Positions 26,283 to 33,221 of a stretch of 64,000 bases of DNA are shown one piece after another. Origin of the DNA: Croceicoccus mobilis (lineage in GTDB: Bacteria > Pseudomonadota > Alphaproteobacteria > Sphingomonadales > Sphingomonadaceae); assembly GCF_001661965.1 (NCBI RefSeq), contig NZ_LYWZ01000022.1:496001-560000 (forward strand), read 5' to 3'. The notes under the pieces were generated by a model. The model made no database searches, was not told the DNA's origin, and saw only the letters and a program-made list of their open reading frames with translations. The position numbers and the translations under genes were made by a program. How positions within the stretch are numbered: the stretch's first letter is position 1; each line of letters begins with the position of its first letter.

Positions 26283-27668
26283 CTATTCGGATTTCCGCGT
26301 GGAACGTGAGCCATGATTGAACCACTCCTCCGTGTGGAATCGATGGCAGTCGGGGCACAGCCGGATCAGGTTATCCTCGACCCCGGCAGCCACCGGCTTG
26401 ATATGATGAACCACCACGCCGGGGTCGAAGAGCGCCTTGCAACTCATGCACTCGATCATCCGGTCCTTGCGTGCGGCTTCGGCCTCCGCCTTCAGCCTGC
26501 CCGGTCTCTTGCCGAACAGAGCGCGGGCGCGGATCATCTTGAAGCTGTAGCCAGCGCCGAGCCGGTTGGTCATCTTGATGACGCGGTTGCGCGCCTCGGT
26601 CGCGGCGTTGGTGAAGCGCCCGTGATCGAAGTAGTTGAGGATCTCGGTTTCCCAGTTCGTGGTCGCGGTCACGACCGGTCGGAACAGCGCCTTCAGATGG
26701 CCCGGGATCGACGCTCGCCACTCGTCCAGCGCCGCCTTCGCCAGTTCGCGCTTCCGGTGCTGCCAGATCGCCATAAAGGCTTCCTTGGTCTCGTAGGCAC
26801 CGCGCAGCTCGGGCGTGTTCTTCAGCCAGCCATCAAGGTCCAGCTGCTCCTTCGGGCTAAGCTGGAACGGACGCCGCAAGAACATCGACTTGCGGTTCTT
26901 GAGCGACTTCCGGTCGGCATCGGTGAGCAGCCCCTGAAAGCGCTTGCGAGCGGTGTCCATGACCTCGTTGGCCATGCGCATCACGTGCCACTTGTCGACG
27001 ATCAGCACGGCCTGCGGCATCGCGTATTGGACCGCGACCTTGTAAGGCTTCCACATGTCGGTCGTGACGATCTCGCAGTCGTGCCGGCCGGGCAGGTTGC
27101 AGAGGAAGTTGGTCACCGCGACATTCCCGCGACTGGGCAGCAGCTCGATCGGCCAGCTGGTCTCGACGTTCACGAAGATCGCGCGCATCTCGCCGCCAAG
27201 GAACAGTTCGTCGATGCCGAGCACACGCGGGCATGTGATGCCCTCGGCGTGTTCCTCGAACCGGCGGTCAGCGTCGGCCTGGCCGATCTGGCGCACCACC
27301 TTCTCGTTGATGCCCACGTCCTCCGCAACATGGGTGTTCGGCTTCAGCAGGCACTGCTTCTCGATGTATTCGCGGCAGCGCACGGTCATGCGGCGATCAT
27401 CGTCCATATCGGGCAGCGGCTGCATGAAGGTGCCACCGCAGTCGCGACAGCGGTATCGCGCTCGCTTGCAGTTCACGAAGGTTTGGCGACCGTGGACCGG
27501 GGCGTCGACGTAGCGGATCGTCTTGGTGCCGTGCTTGTAAAGCTGGCCGACGACGCCGCACTTCAGGCAAGCCTCGGGGTCCACATCGTAGCTGGCATCA
27601 ACCTCGTAGGTGTCACCGATCTCGCGGACCTCAGCCACGGTCCACTCCGGATAGAAATGATTCGACAT
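26283..27668 (-). CDS. ISL3-family transposase with C-terminal HNH domain
   Basis: The 461-residue protein has two N-terminal zinc pairs (Cys34/Cys37, Cys74/Cys77), a DDE ISL3 transposase core with probable catalytic Asp153 (GIDELFLG), Asp204 (TTDMWKPY) and Glu358 (TEARNRVIK), and a C-terminal domain with a full HNH signature: Cys407/Cys410, His421-His422 (VVHHIKP), Asn433 and Cys438/Cys441-His442 (LCPDCHRFHTEE). ISL3 transposases as I know them end shortly after the DDE region, so the HNH domain is an addition. ATG 27668 is used; the stop codon lies inside the left terminal repeat. Confidence 0.9.
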   Translation of the reverse strand: MSNHFYPEWTVAEVREIGDTYEVDASYDVDPEACLKCGVVGQLYKHGTKTIRYVDAPVHGRQTFVNCKRARYRCRDCGGTFMQPLPDMDDDRRMTVRCREYIEKQCLLKPNTHVAEDVGINEKVVRQIGQADADRRFEEHAEGITCPRVLGIDELFLGGEMRAIFVNVETSWPIELLPSRGNVAVTNFLCNLPGRHDCEIVTTDMWKPYKVAVQYAMPQAVLIVDKWHVMRMANEVMDTARKRFQGLLTDADRKSLKNRKSMFLRRPFQLSPKEQLDLDGWLKNTPELRGAYETKEAFMAIWQHRKRELAKAALDEWRASIPGHLKALFRPVVTATTNWETEILNYFDHGRFTNAATEARNRVIKMTNRLGAGYSFKMIRARALFGKRPGRLKAEAEAARKDRMIECMSCKALFDPGVVVHHIKPVAAGVEDNLIRLCPDCHRFHTEEWFNHGSRSTRKSE

Positions 27669-27692
27669 CAACCACGTGTTGCCTCGGTCGGA

Positions 27693-27875
27693 TTAAGATG
27701 TGGAGTCGGAGTCTGCCGCCGCGATTGCCGCCTCCGCTTCTTCCCGGGTCCAATGCAGGGACATGACGATCGCTTTGCAGCCTCCGTCCACCCTCTTGGT
27801 CGGGTCGACCGAAAGCACCATGAACGGCTCGGCAGTAGGCTTGTCGAGATCGGCCACGACGAGAAAGGGCCTCAT
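27693..27875 (-). CDS. Small passenger protein of the IS element (60 residues)
   Basis: Starts with an ATGA overlap with the preceding passenger gene and ends 24 bases before the transposase start. The sequence begins MRPFLVVADLDKPTAEPFMV and includes SLHWTREEAEAAIAAAD; it appears soluble. I do not recognise a family. Its coupling to a phage-type gene suggests origin from a prophage early region. Confidence 0.6.
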   Translation of the reverse strand: MRPFLVVADLDKPTAEPFMVLSVDPTKRVDGGCKAIVMSLHWTREEAEAAIAAADSDSTS

Positions 27876-28138
27876 GCTTTACTCCCGCGAGCTTTCGCGA
27901 TGGCGTCTCTGGCCATATCGAGGCAGTCACCACCACCAAGCGAGACTAGATACTCCAGCGCATCGAGTAATTCAGGAGCCGCTGCGATTAGGCGGGCGTT
28001 GGCTTCACATTCGCCATGGCGATGGCCGGTAAAGACATCTGCGACTGTCCCGCCAAACCGATCCGTCAGCACTGCTTGTGCTTCGTCGCGGATGTCGTTT
28101 TCATCCAAGGACCATGGGCCGGGGGTGTGCTCGGTCAT
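27872..28138 (-). CDS. Phage-type small protein (HTPGPW...NARLIAAAPELLDAL) carried by the IS element
   Basis: An 88-residue protein starting MTEHTPGPWSLDEN and containing ECEANARLIAAAPELLDALEYLV. This HTPGPW plus NARLIAAAPELL pattern is common in small proteins of phages and prophages; function unknown. Its ATG overlaps the stop of the upstream ORF (ATGA) and its stop overlaps the next start (ATGA), so all three passenger genes are translationally coupled. Confidence 0.75.
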   Translation of the reverse strand: MTEHTPGPWSLDENDIRDEAQAVLTDRFGGTVADVFTGHRHGECEANARLIAAAPELLDALEYLVSLGGGDCLDMARDAIAKARGSKA

Positions 28139-28278
28139 CGCGCGACCCTCCTCGACAGGCTGCATTCAAAGAGCCATCGCCCCCAACCGACGACCAGGGT
28201 CCGGCCTTCGAAATTATCGTCAGACCATGCGCTACAGGTCGAACTACCAACGACCTCAAACTTCGGAAACCATTTCAT
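28135..28278 (-). CDS. Small passenger protein (47 residues) of the IS element
   Basis: ATG 28278 is preceded by GGAAAGGAG at ideal distance, a strong ribosome site that marks it as translated. The product begins MKWFPKFEVVGSSTCSAW and has three Trp near the middle; no family recognised. It is the first of the three coupled passenger genes and lies about 70 bases inside the right terminal repeat. Confidence 0.6.
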   Translation of the reverse strand: MKWFPKFEVVGSSTCSAWSDDNFEGRTLVVGWGRWLFECSLSRRVAR

Positions 28279-28347
28279 CACACGACACTCCTTTCCACAC
28301 GCTAATCCGAAATAGGAGTAGCACATGCAGCAGCCGTTTCAACACTC

Positions 28348-28361
28348 AAATCCGAATAGCC
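28348..28361 (-). repeat. Right terminal inverted repeat of the IS element
   Basis: Complement of GGCTATTCGGATTT, matching 26281-26294 exactly; followed by the target duplication GATTTTTA at 28362-28369. Confidence 0.9.
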
Positions 28362-28368
28362 GATTTTT

Positions 28369-28503
28369 AATCCGATATTCCCGATCAGCTTGGCGCGCGA
28401 GCATTGGGCGGCCCTAAACGTCTTGTCATCCGCGATCTTTCTGGCGGGTATGTGGGCAGCGTTTCGAGCTTCTGTCCCCTCAAGCGAGATAACCCAGCGA
28501 TGA
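28369..28503 (+). pseudogene. 3' part of the split DUF6804-like membrane protein gene
   Basis: Joined in frame to 26091-26280 across one copy of the target duplication, this stretch codes for the last 44 residues, beginning NPIFPISLAREHWAALNVL and holding another hydrophobic segment (SSAIFLAGMWAAF), then stops with TGA at 28501. The NPI-P-x-x-L-x-RE-W motif continues the family pattern seen in the 5' part. The stop overlaps the ATG of the next gene, confirming the original operon. Confidence 0.8.
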
Positions 28504-28802
28504 TTGCATGGCTTGGATATCTTCTCGACATCATGGGCTCCATCGGAGCGACCCTTCTTATGGCGATATTGATGTTTGGCCTGCTCGCTGCCGCGGCTGG
28601 GCCTCTCTTCATCTTCCGCAACGGGGCCAGCGTTCAGCGCAGCACGGGGAAGTCAGCCGTCGGGGAATGGTTTGTCCGCCTCGTAGGCTCGCTAGTCGCG
28701 GTAGCGCTGTTCCTGTCCCTGTTTGGCGCCTCTTGGGGAGCGTTGGACGAAGTAAGCTGTCAAGCCGACGAAGACCCAGATGCATGTCTGGAGGGAGAGT
28801 GA
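28500..28802 (+). CDS. Small membrane protein, third gene of the island cargo operon
   Basis: A 100-residue protein whose ATG overlaps the stop of the split gene (ATGA). Two hydrophobic segments are clear: LDIMGSIGATLLMAILMFGLLAAAAGPLF and FVRLVGSLVAVALFLSLFGA-like, joined by a basic loop; the C-terminus is acidic with a possible Cys pair (VSCQADEDPDACLEGE) on the outer side. No family recognised. The insertion upstream should break coupling and reduce its translation. Together with the winged-helix gene it forms a three-gene accessory module of unknown role. Confidence 0.7.
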   Translation: MIAWLGYLLDIMGSIGATLLMAILMFGLLAAAAGPLFIFRNGASVQRSTGKSAVGEWFVRLVGSLVAVALFLSLFGASWGALDEVSCQADEDPDACLEGE

Positions 28803-29039
28803 TTGCCTCCCTCCAGAGCGATCAGCACCAAGCGCGTGGAGGCCGATTTTCATCTTCACTGAATGAAGATTGGCCATGTGGGATGGCCTGGCGGAAGAGA
28901 CGCAAACCAGCGTCGTTCCGTTTCGTCCCAAGTTTCTTCGAGCACGAGCGGAATGGAATGAAAGCCCTGCTTCTGTTCGGAGATGCTGGGGATCGGCATT
29001 GGTATTCCTCCTTCGTCGGTCTGCTTCGGCTGTTAAGCT

Positions 29040-29073
29040 AGAGAGAGGGTAGGTTCATCCCTACCCTCTCTCT
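29040..29073. terminator. Strong hairpin, probable transcription terminator
   Basis: AGAGAGAGGGTAGG at 29040-29053 pairs perfectly with 29060-29073 over the loop TTCATC. A clean T run is lacking (CTCTCTCTT follows), so termination is likely but not certain. It stands between the cargo operon and the convergent replication gene. Confidence 0.55.
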
Positions 29074-29094
29074 CTTAAGCGGGGAGCCGAAAAT

Positions 29095-29267
29095 GGGGAT
29101 GGCGATAGCACTGAAAAATAATGATAAAATCACTTTCATCATTGCGGCTGGGGATGGCTGCCGGGGATGGGGCGGAAATGGGAAAACCGCAGAAATCTGC
29201 CATTTTTTACAGTTTCGTCATGCGCCATCCCCAACGCGGGGATGGCTGGGGATGCTGCTGGGGACGG
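29095..29267. repeat. Iteron-like GGGGATGG repeats, possible replication origin of the island
   Basis: GGGGATGG occurs exactly at 29095, 29150, 29163 and 29238, inverted at 29225, with one-mismatch copies at 29248 and 29260: seven in 173 bases. An AT-rich segment (about 29112-29141) sits between copies. They lie directly beside the 3' end of the RepA-type ATPase gene. Iterons plus AT-rich DNA next to a rep gene is the layout of plasmid and satellite origins; function here is inferred. Confidence 0.5.
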
Positions 29268-29300
29268 TATTATGATACCGCTTAAAAGTCATTACGACAA

Positions 29301-30962
29301 CTAGTCGGTATTTTGCGCCACAAGCCCGCCGTCTGAGGCGATGGCAATTGAGCCAGACTGCGCAAGCTCTTCGATAGTTTCGAGAATGACATTCCTAGAG
29401 AGGCCTGACATTTCCGGCAGCCTCATTTCGAATAGGCCGGTTTTGCCGGAGCGGCGCACTATCTGACCGGCGTCGTTCAAGCGAGCAATGGCAGCGAGCA
29501 CGCGGCTGGTCCTGTCCTGATTAGCGCTGCTCTCAACCATCTCGGCCAGCGGGATCAGCGTGTCGCTAGCTGGGTCGCGCTGATAAAGCGTTCCCTCGTT
29601 GAGCTTACTCCAAACCGTATCCGGATCGAAATTGTGTTTGATGGGTCCGATTTCGATTGCCCCATTGGCGCGGCCAATAATGCCGATCACCATTCTGGGC
29701 CGGTCGACATGGACGCCAGAGCCACGGACCATTCCGCGCAGATCGCTCAATCGACGCGGATGCCCTTTTGACAGATGATGAACGACGAGCACCGCGCATT
29801 TCTTTATGCGCGCCAGTCGGGACAGATCGTCGTAGAAGTTTGAGGCGTCGCCCGAGAGGTCTTCATTCCCGGTCATCGCAACGCGAACAGGATCAAGAAT
29901 GACCAGATCGAGCTGCGGCGCCCGTTCCAGCCAAGTATATATCTGATCCCAAGACCGCGATGTCCCGTCGAACCGGTAATAGCGGGAGACACCCCAAACG
30001 GTTGAGAGTTTATTTGATCGCTCGTTCACGCGCCCCGGCCCGTCTTCCCCAGACACGAGCGCCACCCTTGGGCAGCCGTCCACTGCTTTACCCAGGATTT
30101 TTCTCGGGCGGCTCAGCGGCTCCCCGGTAAGGATAGCGGCCCACTCGTGAGCGATGGTTGATTTTCCCACGCCATTTGTTCCGACCAGCGAAGTGATTGC
30201 GCCTCTCGCGAGCACGCCGGGCACCAGAAATTCGACCTCTTGCGGTCCTCCGCATTCCAGATGGGAGCCAAAAGCATTGAATAGATCGATGTCGCGGCCC
30301 ACGACTTCCCACCGCTCCGCCATTGCCGCCAAGTCCGTCTCAGAAAGCGCCACGCGCTCCAGCCAGCCGCTCAGGCCTTCGTCCTCCTGCGGCAGTCGTT
30401 CAGGCGTCCCGGTGCCGCCCCAGATGCCGACACCAGCGAATGCTTCGCGCCTTGGCATTGCGTTGAACACCGCCTGCACGATCAACAAGGGATCGTCATC
30501 TACAGTCAAGAAGTCCGCCGAAACATCAAACTCAACAAGTTCATCGCACGAAACCCCCGCCAAAGCGGCTTCCAGATTTCCAAGCTCGACAAGGTGCGCG
30601 GATGCTTGGGGACTGCATTCATAAACGATGAAAAACGTGGGATCGTGGCAAGCACCGGCCGAACCAAAAATTGCATTTGAACAATTGTCCGCTCGGATCG
30701 CTCCAAGGGACGCCAGATGGTCGGTTATGGGGGTGATAGCGCAACTGACCCACTGGAAAGCTTCTTCTGCGCGCCTCACCCTTTTCGCGTCCGCCTCGGC
30801 CTTCTGGTATTTCTCATCCAGTGACGGGCCGCTGTCACCCGCGACGAAGCGGTCGGGATCGCGTGGATCGTCTTCGCTAAAGAAGCCTAGACCGGCAGGG
30901 TGCTCCCCCTCTAGCTGGAGGGTAACGCGCGCAACCCGGTAACTGATACCTTCATTATTCAT
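29301..30962 (-). CDS. RepA-type AAA/RecA-fold ATPase (plasmid/satellite replicative helicase-like)
   Basis: A 553-residue protein. Residues 1-235 have no recognised fold. From about 245 comes a RecA-type ATPase like RSF1010 RepA (AAA_25): PGVLARGAITSLVGTNG then Walker A GTNGVGKST with Lys267, Walker B LDLVILDPVRVA, and VLVVHHLSKG as the sensor strand. The C-terminal 90 residues look like a winged helix (SRNVILETIEELAQSG). ATG 30962 is preceded by GAGG. It is the last gene of the leftward island operon and abuts the iteron-like repeats, which suggests that the island can replicate after excision. Confidence 0.75.
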   Translation of the reverse strand: MNNEGISYRVARVTLQLEGEHPAGLGFFSEDDPRDPDRFVAGDSGPSLDEKYQKAEADAKRVRRAEEAFQWVSCAITPITDHLASLGAIRADNCSNAIFGSAGACHDPTFFIVYECSPQASAHLVELGNLEAALAGVSCDELVEFDVSADFLTVDDDPLLIVQAVFNAMPRREAFAGVGIWGGTGTPERLPQEDEGLSGWLERVALSETDLAAMAERWEVVGRDIDLFNAFGSHLECGGPQEVEFLVPGVLARGAITSLVGTNGVGKSTIAHEWAAILTGEPLSRPRKILGKAVDGCPRVALVSGEDGPGRVNERSNKLSTVWGVSRYYRFDGTSRSWDQIYTWLERAPQLDLVILDPVRVAMTGNEDLSGDASNFYDDLSRLARIKKCAVLVVHHLSKGHPRRLSDLRGMVRGSGVHVDRPRMVIGIIGRANGAIEIGPIKHNFDPDTVWSKLNEGTLYQRDPASDTLIPLAEMVESSANQDRTSRVLAAIARLNDAGQIVRRSGKTGLFEMRLPEMSGLSRNVILETIEELAQSGSIAIASDGGLVAQNTD

Positions 30963-30977
30963 GGGATTTAACCTCAG

Positions 30978-31241
30978 TCATGCCTTCCGGTCTTCGGCGC
31001 GGGTAATTGTGGCGGCCGAGACGGATTGATTTCTCTGCGATCGCGGTGGCGCATCCCTGCCACGCAACAGGGCTACTGCGTCAGAACCGTAGCTAGGTCT
31101 CGTGCGCCGCGAGGCCATCCCTGACCTCAGCCCACGGTCGGCTCTGGCCATCCGGTCATGTCGACCTACGCGTTTAATGGACTTAGAATTCGGGCCCTGC
31201 TTGTTGGTCCACCGCAAACAATCATGAGCCATATTTCTCAT
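30978..31241 (-). CDS. Doubtful small basic reading frame
   Basis: An 87-codon frame filling the gap between the virion-like gene (overlap of 20 bases) and the ATPase gene (15 bases). The product would be Arg-rich and basic. No clear ribosome site and no family features are seen, so it may be an untranslated spacer. If it is not a gene, the 259 bases at 30963-31221 hold nothing that I can identify. Confidence 0.25.
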   Translation of the reverse strand: MRNMAHDCLRWTNKQGPNSKSIKRVGRHDRMARADRGLRSGMASRRTRPSYGSDAVALLRGRDAPPRSQRNQSVSAATITRAEDRKA

Positions 31242-32460
31242 TGTAGTATCGCGTGAGCTCCGCATCGCTGACAGCGGGGTTCGCTGCGCGAGCCTTCATC
31301 AAGAATGCCCGCAGGGAGGGCGCCCCACGGCGGCGCGTTTGCACAACCGGAGGCGGGGGAGCAGCGAACTCGTCGGTGGCAATGCCGCGTTCGCGGTTCA
31401 TTTCGTCGCGCCGATCCTCGATCTGCTTGATCGAAGCGCGCACAGCGTCAGACGGATCGCCGCTGCCCCGGTAGCGTTCAACGGCAAGGCGGCGAAGCAG
31501 GTTGATCGTGCCCCCCGACACCTGATCCGTCGCGCCGTCACCATAATAGCCCAGCTCGCCAAGTTGCTGCATCAGCTCCGCATCGATCATCTTCAGCGTC
31601 GCGGAGTTGACTGGCTTCAGCGGCTTGCCGTCCGCACCGGTTCCGTTCTTGGCGGCTGCGCGCGAAGTCATGCCCTTTTCGCGAATATTGGCAACATCGC
31701 GCGTCGCGCTGGCGCGAATGCTCGCTGCGTCGCGGGTAGCTCCGGCGCGGATATTCGCCACAGGAATGTCGTTCGCGTGATTGATCGTCGCGACGCCCGT
31801 GGACTTTCGATAATCCTCGGCTGCATCGCGTGCGGAAATATCATCCGCCCGGCCCGCCGTGAGCGCGAAGTTTTCGCCGGGGGTCTTGCCCTGCACGACG
31901 AGAGAGCGGCGAGCCATTTCATCATTGCCCAGCATTGCCGCATAGGTGCCGATGATCTGGCGCGGATCGACGCCTTCGCCGTTCATGATTGCCATTTGCG
32001 CGAGCACCTGCGGCAATGACGCCTGCATCCCCACAGGCTGCGCTGCAGGCTGCTCGACCGGCCCCGCCATGGGCGTGCCAGCAAGCAAGTCATTCTCGAC
32101 CGGGGGCGCTGCGGCCGCCGTGGCGGGCAGGGTCGCGCCGCCCCCGAGCCAATCCGCGAAACCCATCTGTGGGGCGGGCGCGGCTGCGGGCTGCGGCTCT
32201 GCCGTGCCCATGCGCGCCATCAGCTCCGGCAGGCTTGCTGCCGCCGCGTTCTGCTGCGCCTGCCCCTGCTCCTGCGAAGAATAGAGCTCCGCCTGCGCGT
32301 TGGACGCACGAGCTCGGGCCTGCATCTGCTCGAGCTCTGCGTCGCGCTGCGCCTGCGCTGCTCGCGCGGCTGGGTCGCCAAAGAGGGCTTTGGCGAGACT
32401 TCCGGCAACCTGCGTCGTGGGGGTCCTCTGGTAATAAAAGTTTTGCGTGCGTGGCATCAT
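31222..32460 (-). CDS. Phage virion-associated-like protein
   Basis: A 412-residue protein with GAAGGAG before ATG 32460. It opens with MMPRTQNFYYQRTPTTQVAGSL, contains a Gln/Ala coiled-coil segment (residues about 30-80), a Pro/Ala-rich linker (85-150), an alanine-rich stretch with repeated ATRDAASIRASATRDVANIR units (about 240-270) and ends DAELTRYYNEKYGS. This plan resembles proteins coded near portal and ejection genes of podo- and siphoviruses. That is a judgement from composition and motif style, not a database match. It would be the only structural gene in the island. Confidence 0.55.
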   Translation of the reverse strand: MMPRTQNFYYQRTPTTQVAGSLAKALFGDPAARAAQAQRDAELEQMQARARASNAQAELYSSQEQGQAQQNAAAASLPELMARMGTAEPQPAAAPAPQMGFADWLGGGATLPATAAAAPPVENDLLAGTPMAGPVEQPAAQPVGMQASLPQVLAQMAIMNGEGVDPRQIIGTYAAMLGNDEMARRSLVVQGKTPGENFALTAGRADDISARDAAEDYRKSTGVATINHANDIPVANIRAGATRDAASIRASATRDVANIREKGMTSRAAAKNGTGADGKPLKPVNSATLKMIDAELMQQLGELGYYGDGATDQVSGGTINLLRRLAVERYRGSGDPSDAVRASIKQIEDRRDEMNRERGIATDEFAAPPPPVVQTRRRGAPSLRAFLMKARAANPAVSDAELTRYYNEKYGS

Positions 32461-32470
32461 GCGCGCTCCT

Positions 32471-32668
32471 TCAATCTGCAGCAGACTTGACGGGGAGTGC
32501 AGAGAGCCAACGCTGTTGTTCACTCCGTTCTACCAGAGTACGGCGCCCAGCCTTACGAACTTTCAAGCGTCCAGCAGCCACTTCTTTGTAGAGCTGAGCT
32601 CGACAGATGCTCAATCGCGTTGCTGCAACATCCACAGTATCAGCAAGCGGGTTCAATTCTTCATTCAT
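32471..32668 (-). CDS. AlpA/excisionase-like helix-turn-helix protein
   Basis: A 65-residue protein with the MerR-like HTH_17 pattern of excisionases and AlpA regulators: TVDVAATRLSICRAQLYKEVAAGRLKVRKAGRRTLVERSEQQRWL. Such proteins control int expression or bend att DNA for excision. ATG 32668 has GGGGTGG nine bases upstream. It is the first gene of the leftward operon, ten bases from the virion-like gene, behind a promoter with an overlapping palindrome, so it may autoregulate. Confidence 0.75.
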   Translation of the reverse strand: MNEELNPLADTVDVAATRLSICRAQLYKEVAAGRLKVRKAGRRTLVERSEQQRWLSALPVKSAAD

Positions 32669-32691
32669 GATTTTTTGCCACCCCATAGTGA

Positions 32692-32730
32692 TGTATATCT
32701 ATACATGGACAAAAATCATCTCCGGTCAAC
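32692..32730 (-). promoter_or_regulatory. Promoter/operator of the leftward island operon
   Basis: On the minus strand TTGACC (32730-32725) is a good -35. Downstream, ATGTATA-GA-TATACAT, a perfect 16-base palindrome at 32692-32707, overlaps the -10 position, as in a repressor operator. It lies 25 bases before the AlpA-like start. Confidence 0.5.
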
Positions 32731-32768
32731 ACCACTATCCTTATGTAAACTATGGATTATTGAGACAT

Positions 32769-32843
32769 TTTGTAGTAACTATCATATTTAGTACTACGGG
32801 TATCCCGCCTATAATCGCGCCTCTAGTGAGATATTACTACAAA
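32769..32843. promoter_or_regulatory. AT-rich control region with TACTAC inverted repeats
   Basis: TTTGTAGTAA at 32769-32778 is the exact complement of TTACTACAAA at 32834-32843, and a third TACTAC box lies at 32792-32797, next to the palindrome CGGGTATCCCG (32797-32807). The region separates the leftward operon from rightward genes and has the look of a lysis-lysogeny-type switch, though no repressor gene is identified here. Confidence 0.4.
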
Positions 32844-33221
32844 TTGGGGGAAGCATCGGAGCGTTAAAAAAATTTAGTGCGGGCGATGGGAATGGTATAT
32901 TCGCCCGGCGCCGGGGTGGGGCCGGGGGGTGGGGGACCCAGCCGCGCGGTGATGTGGCCCGCTATCCGTAGGTGCTCGCTACACCGGCAATCTGCATTCT
33001 CGGCTTTGGGCTCGCGCCCTATCATTCACCGGATGGCATCAAGGGCTGCCACCCACCGAAGCTCGGGCGCCACATCGTCAGTAGAATGGCTGGAAGACTG
33101 CCCTATCTCGCCCGGCGCCGTAGCTGTCCGATCTGCCGATAATGCCAACCGGCAACAATCTCGTCGACAGACACCAATTTATGCGAACAATGCCGAAGCT
33201 CCACAAAAGCGGAGCAAAGCG
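32844..33221 (+). other. Gene-free leader before the 113-residue island gene
   Basis: The frame stays open here but the codons look random (Pro/Gly/Arg runs) and no start has a ribosome site. TCGCCCGGCGCCG occurs twice (about 32901 and 33109). I see no other feature. Confidence 0.5.

Larger units (their letters stand above)
26281..28361 (-). mobile_element. ISL3-family-like insertion sequence, 2081 bp, with passenger genes
   Basis: Terminal inverted repeats begin GGCTATTCGGATTT, perfect for 14 bases (26281-26294 and 28348-28361) and then imperfect. Flanking 8-bp direct repeats GATTTTTA match the 8-bp duplication known for ISL3 elements. The element carries the transposase and, upstream of it on the same strand, three short overlapping ORFs of phage type. 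Without them the unit would be about 1.5 kb, a normal ISL3 size. The perfect target duplication indicates a fairly recent insertion. Confidence 0.9.
28803..29300. other. Non-coding stretch with hairpin and iteron-like repeats
   Basis: About 500 bases without a convincing gene; short open frames here lack ribosome sites and family features. It contains a 14-bp hairpin at 29040-29073, the GGGGATGG repeats at 29095-29267, an AT-rich patch at about 29112-29141, and a short palindrome (CGGTAT with ATACCG) at 29265-29280 next to the ATPase gene end. Confidence 0.6.

Noticed and set aside
26313..28370. A 685-codon plus-strand frame across the insertion sequence
   Set aside because: Antisense to the transposase and the passenger genes, which have start sites, overlaps and motifs.
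28692..28931. A 79-codon minus-strand frame after the cargo operon
   Set aside because: It overlaps the third cargo gene in antisense and has neither a ribosome site nor recognisable motifs.
32901..33121. TCGCCCGGCGCCG present twice, about 208 bases apart
   Set aside because: A 13-base GC-rich repeat is not unusual in this genome and no target duplication or element lies between the copies.
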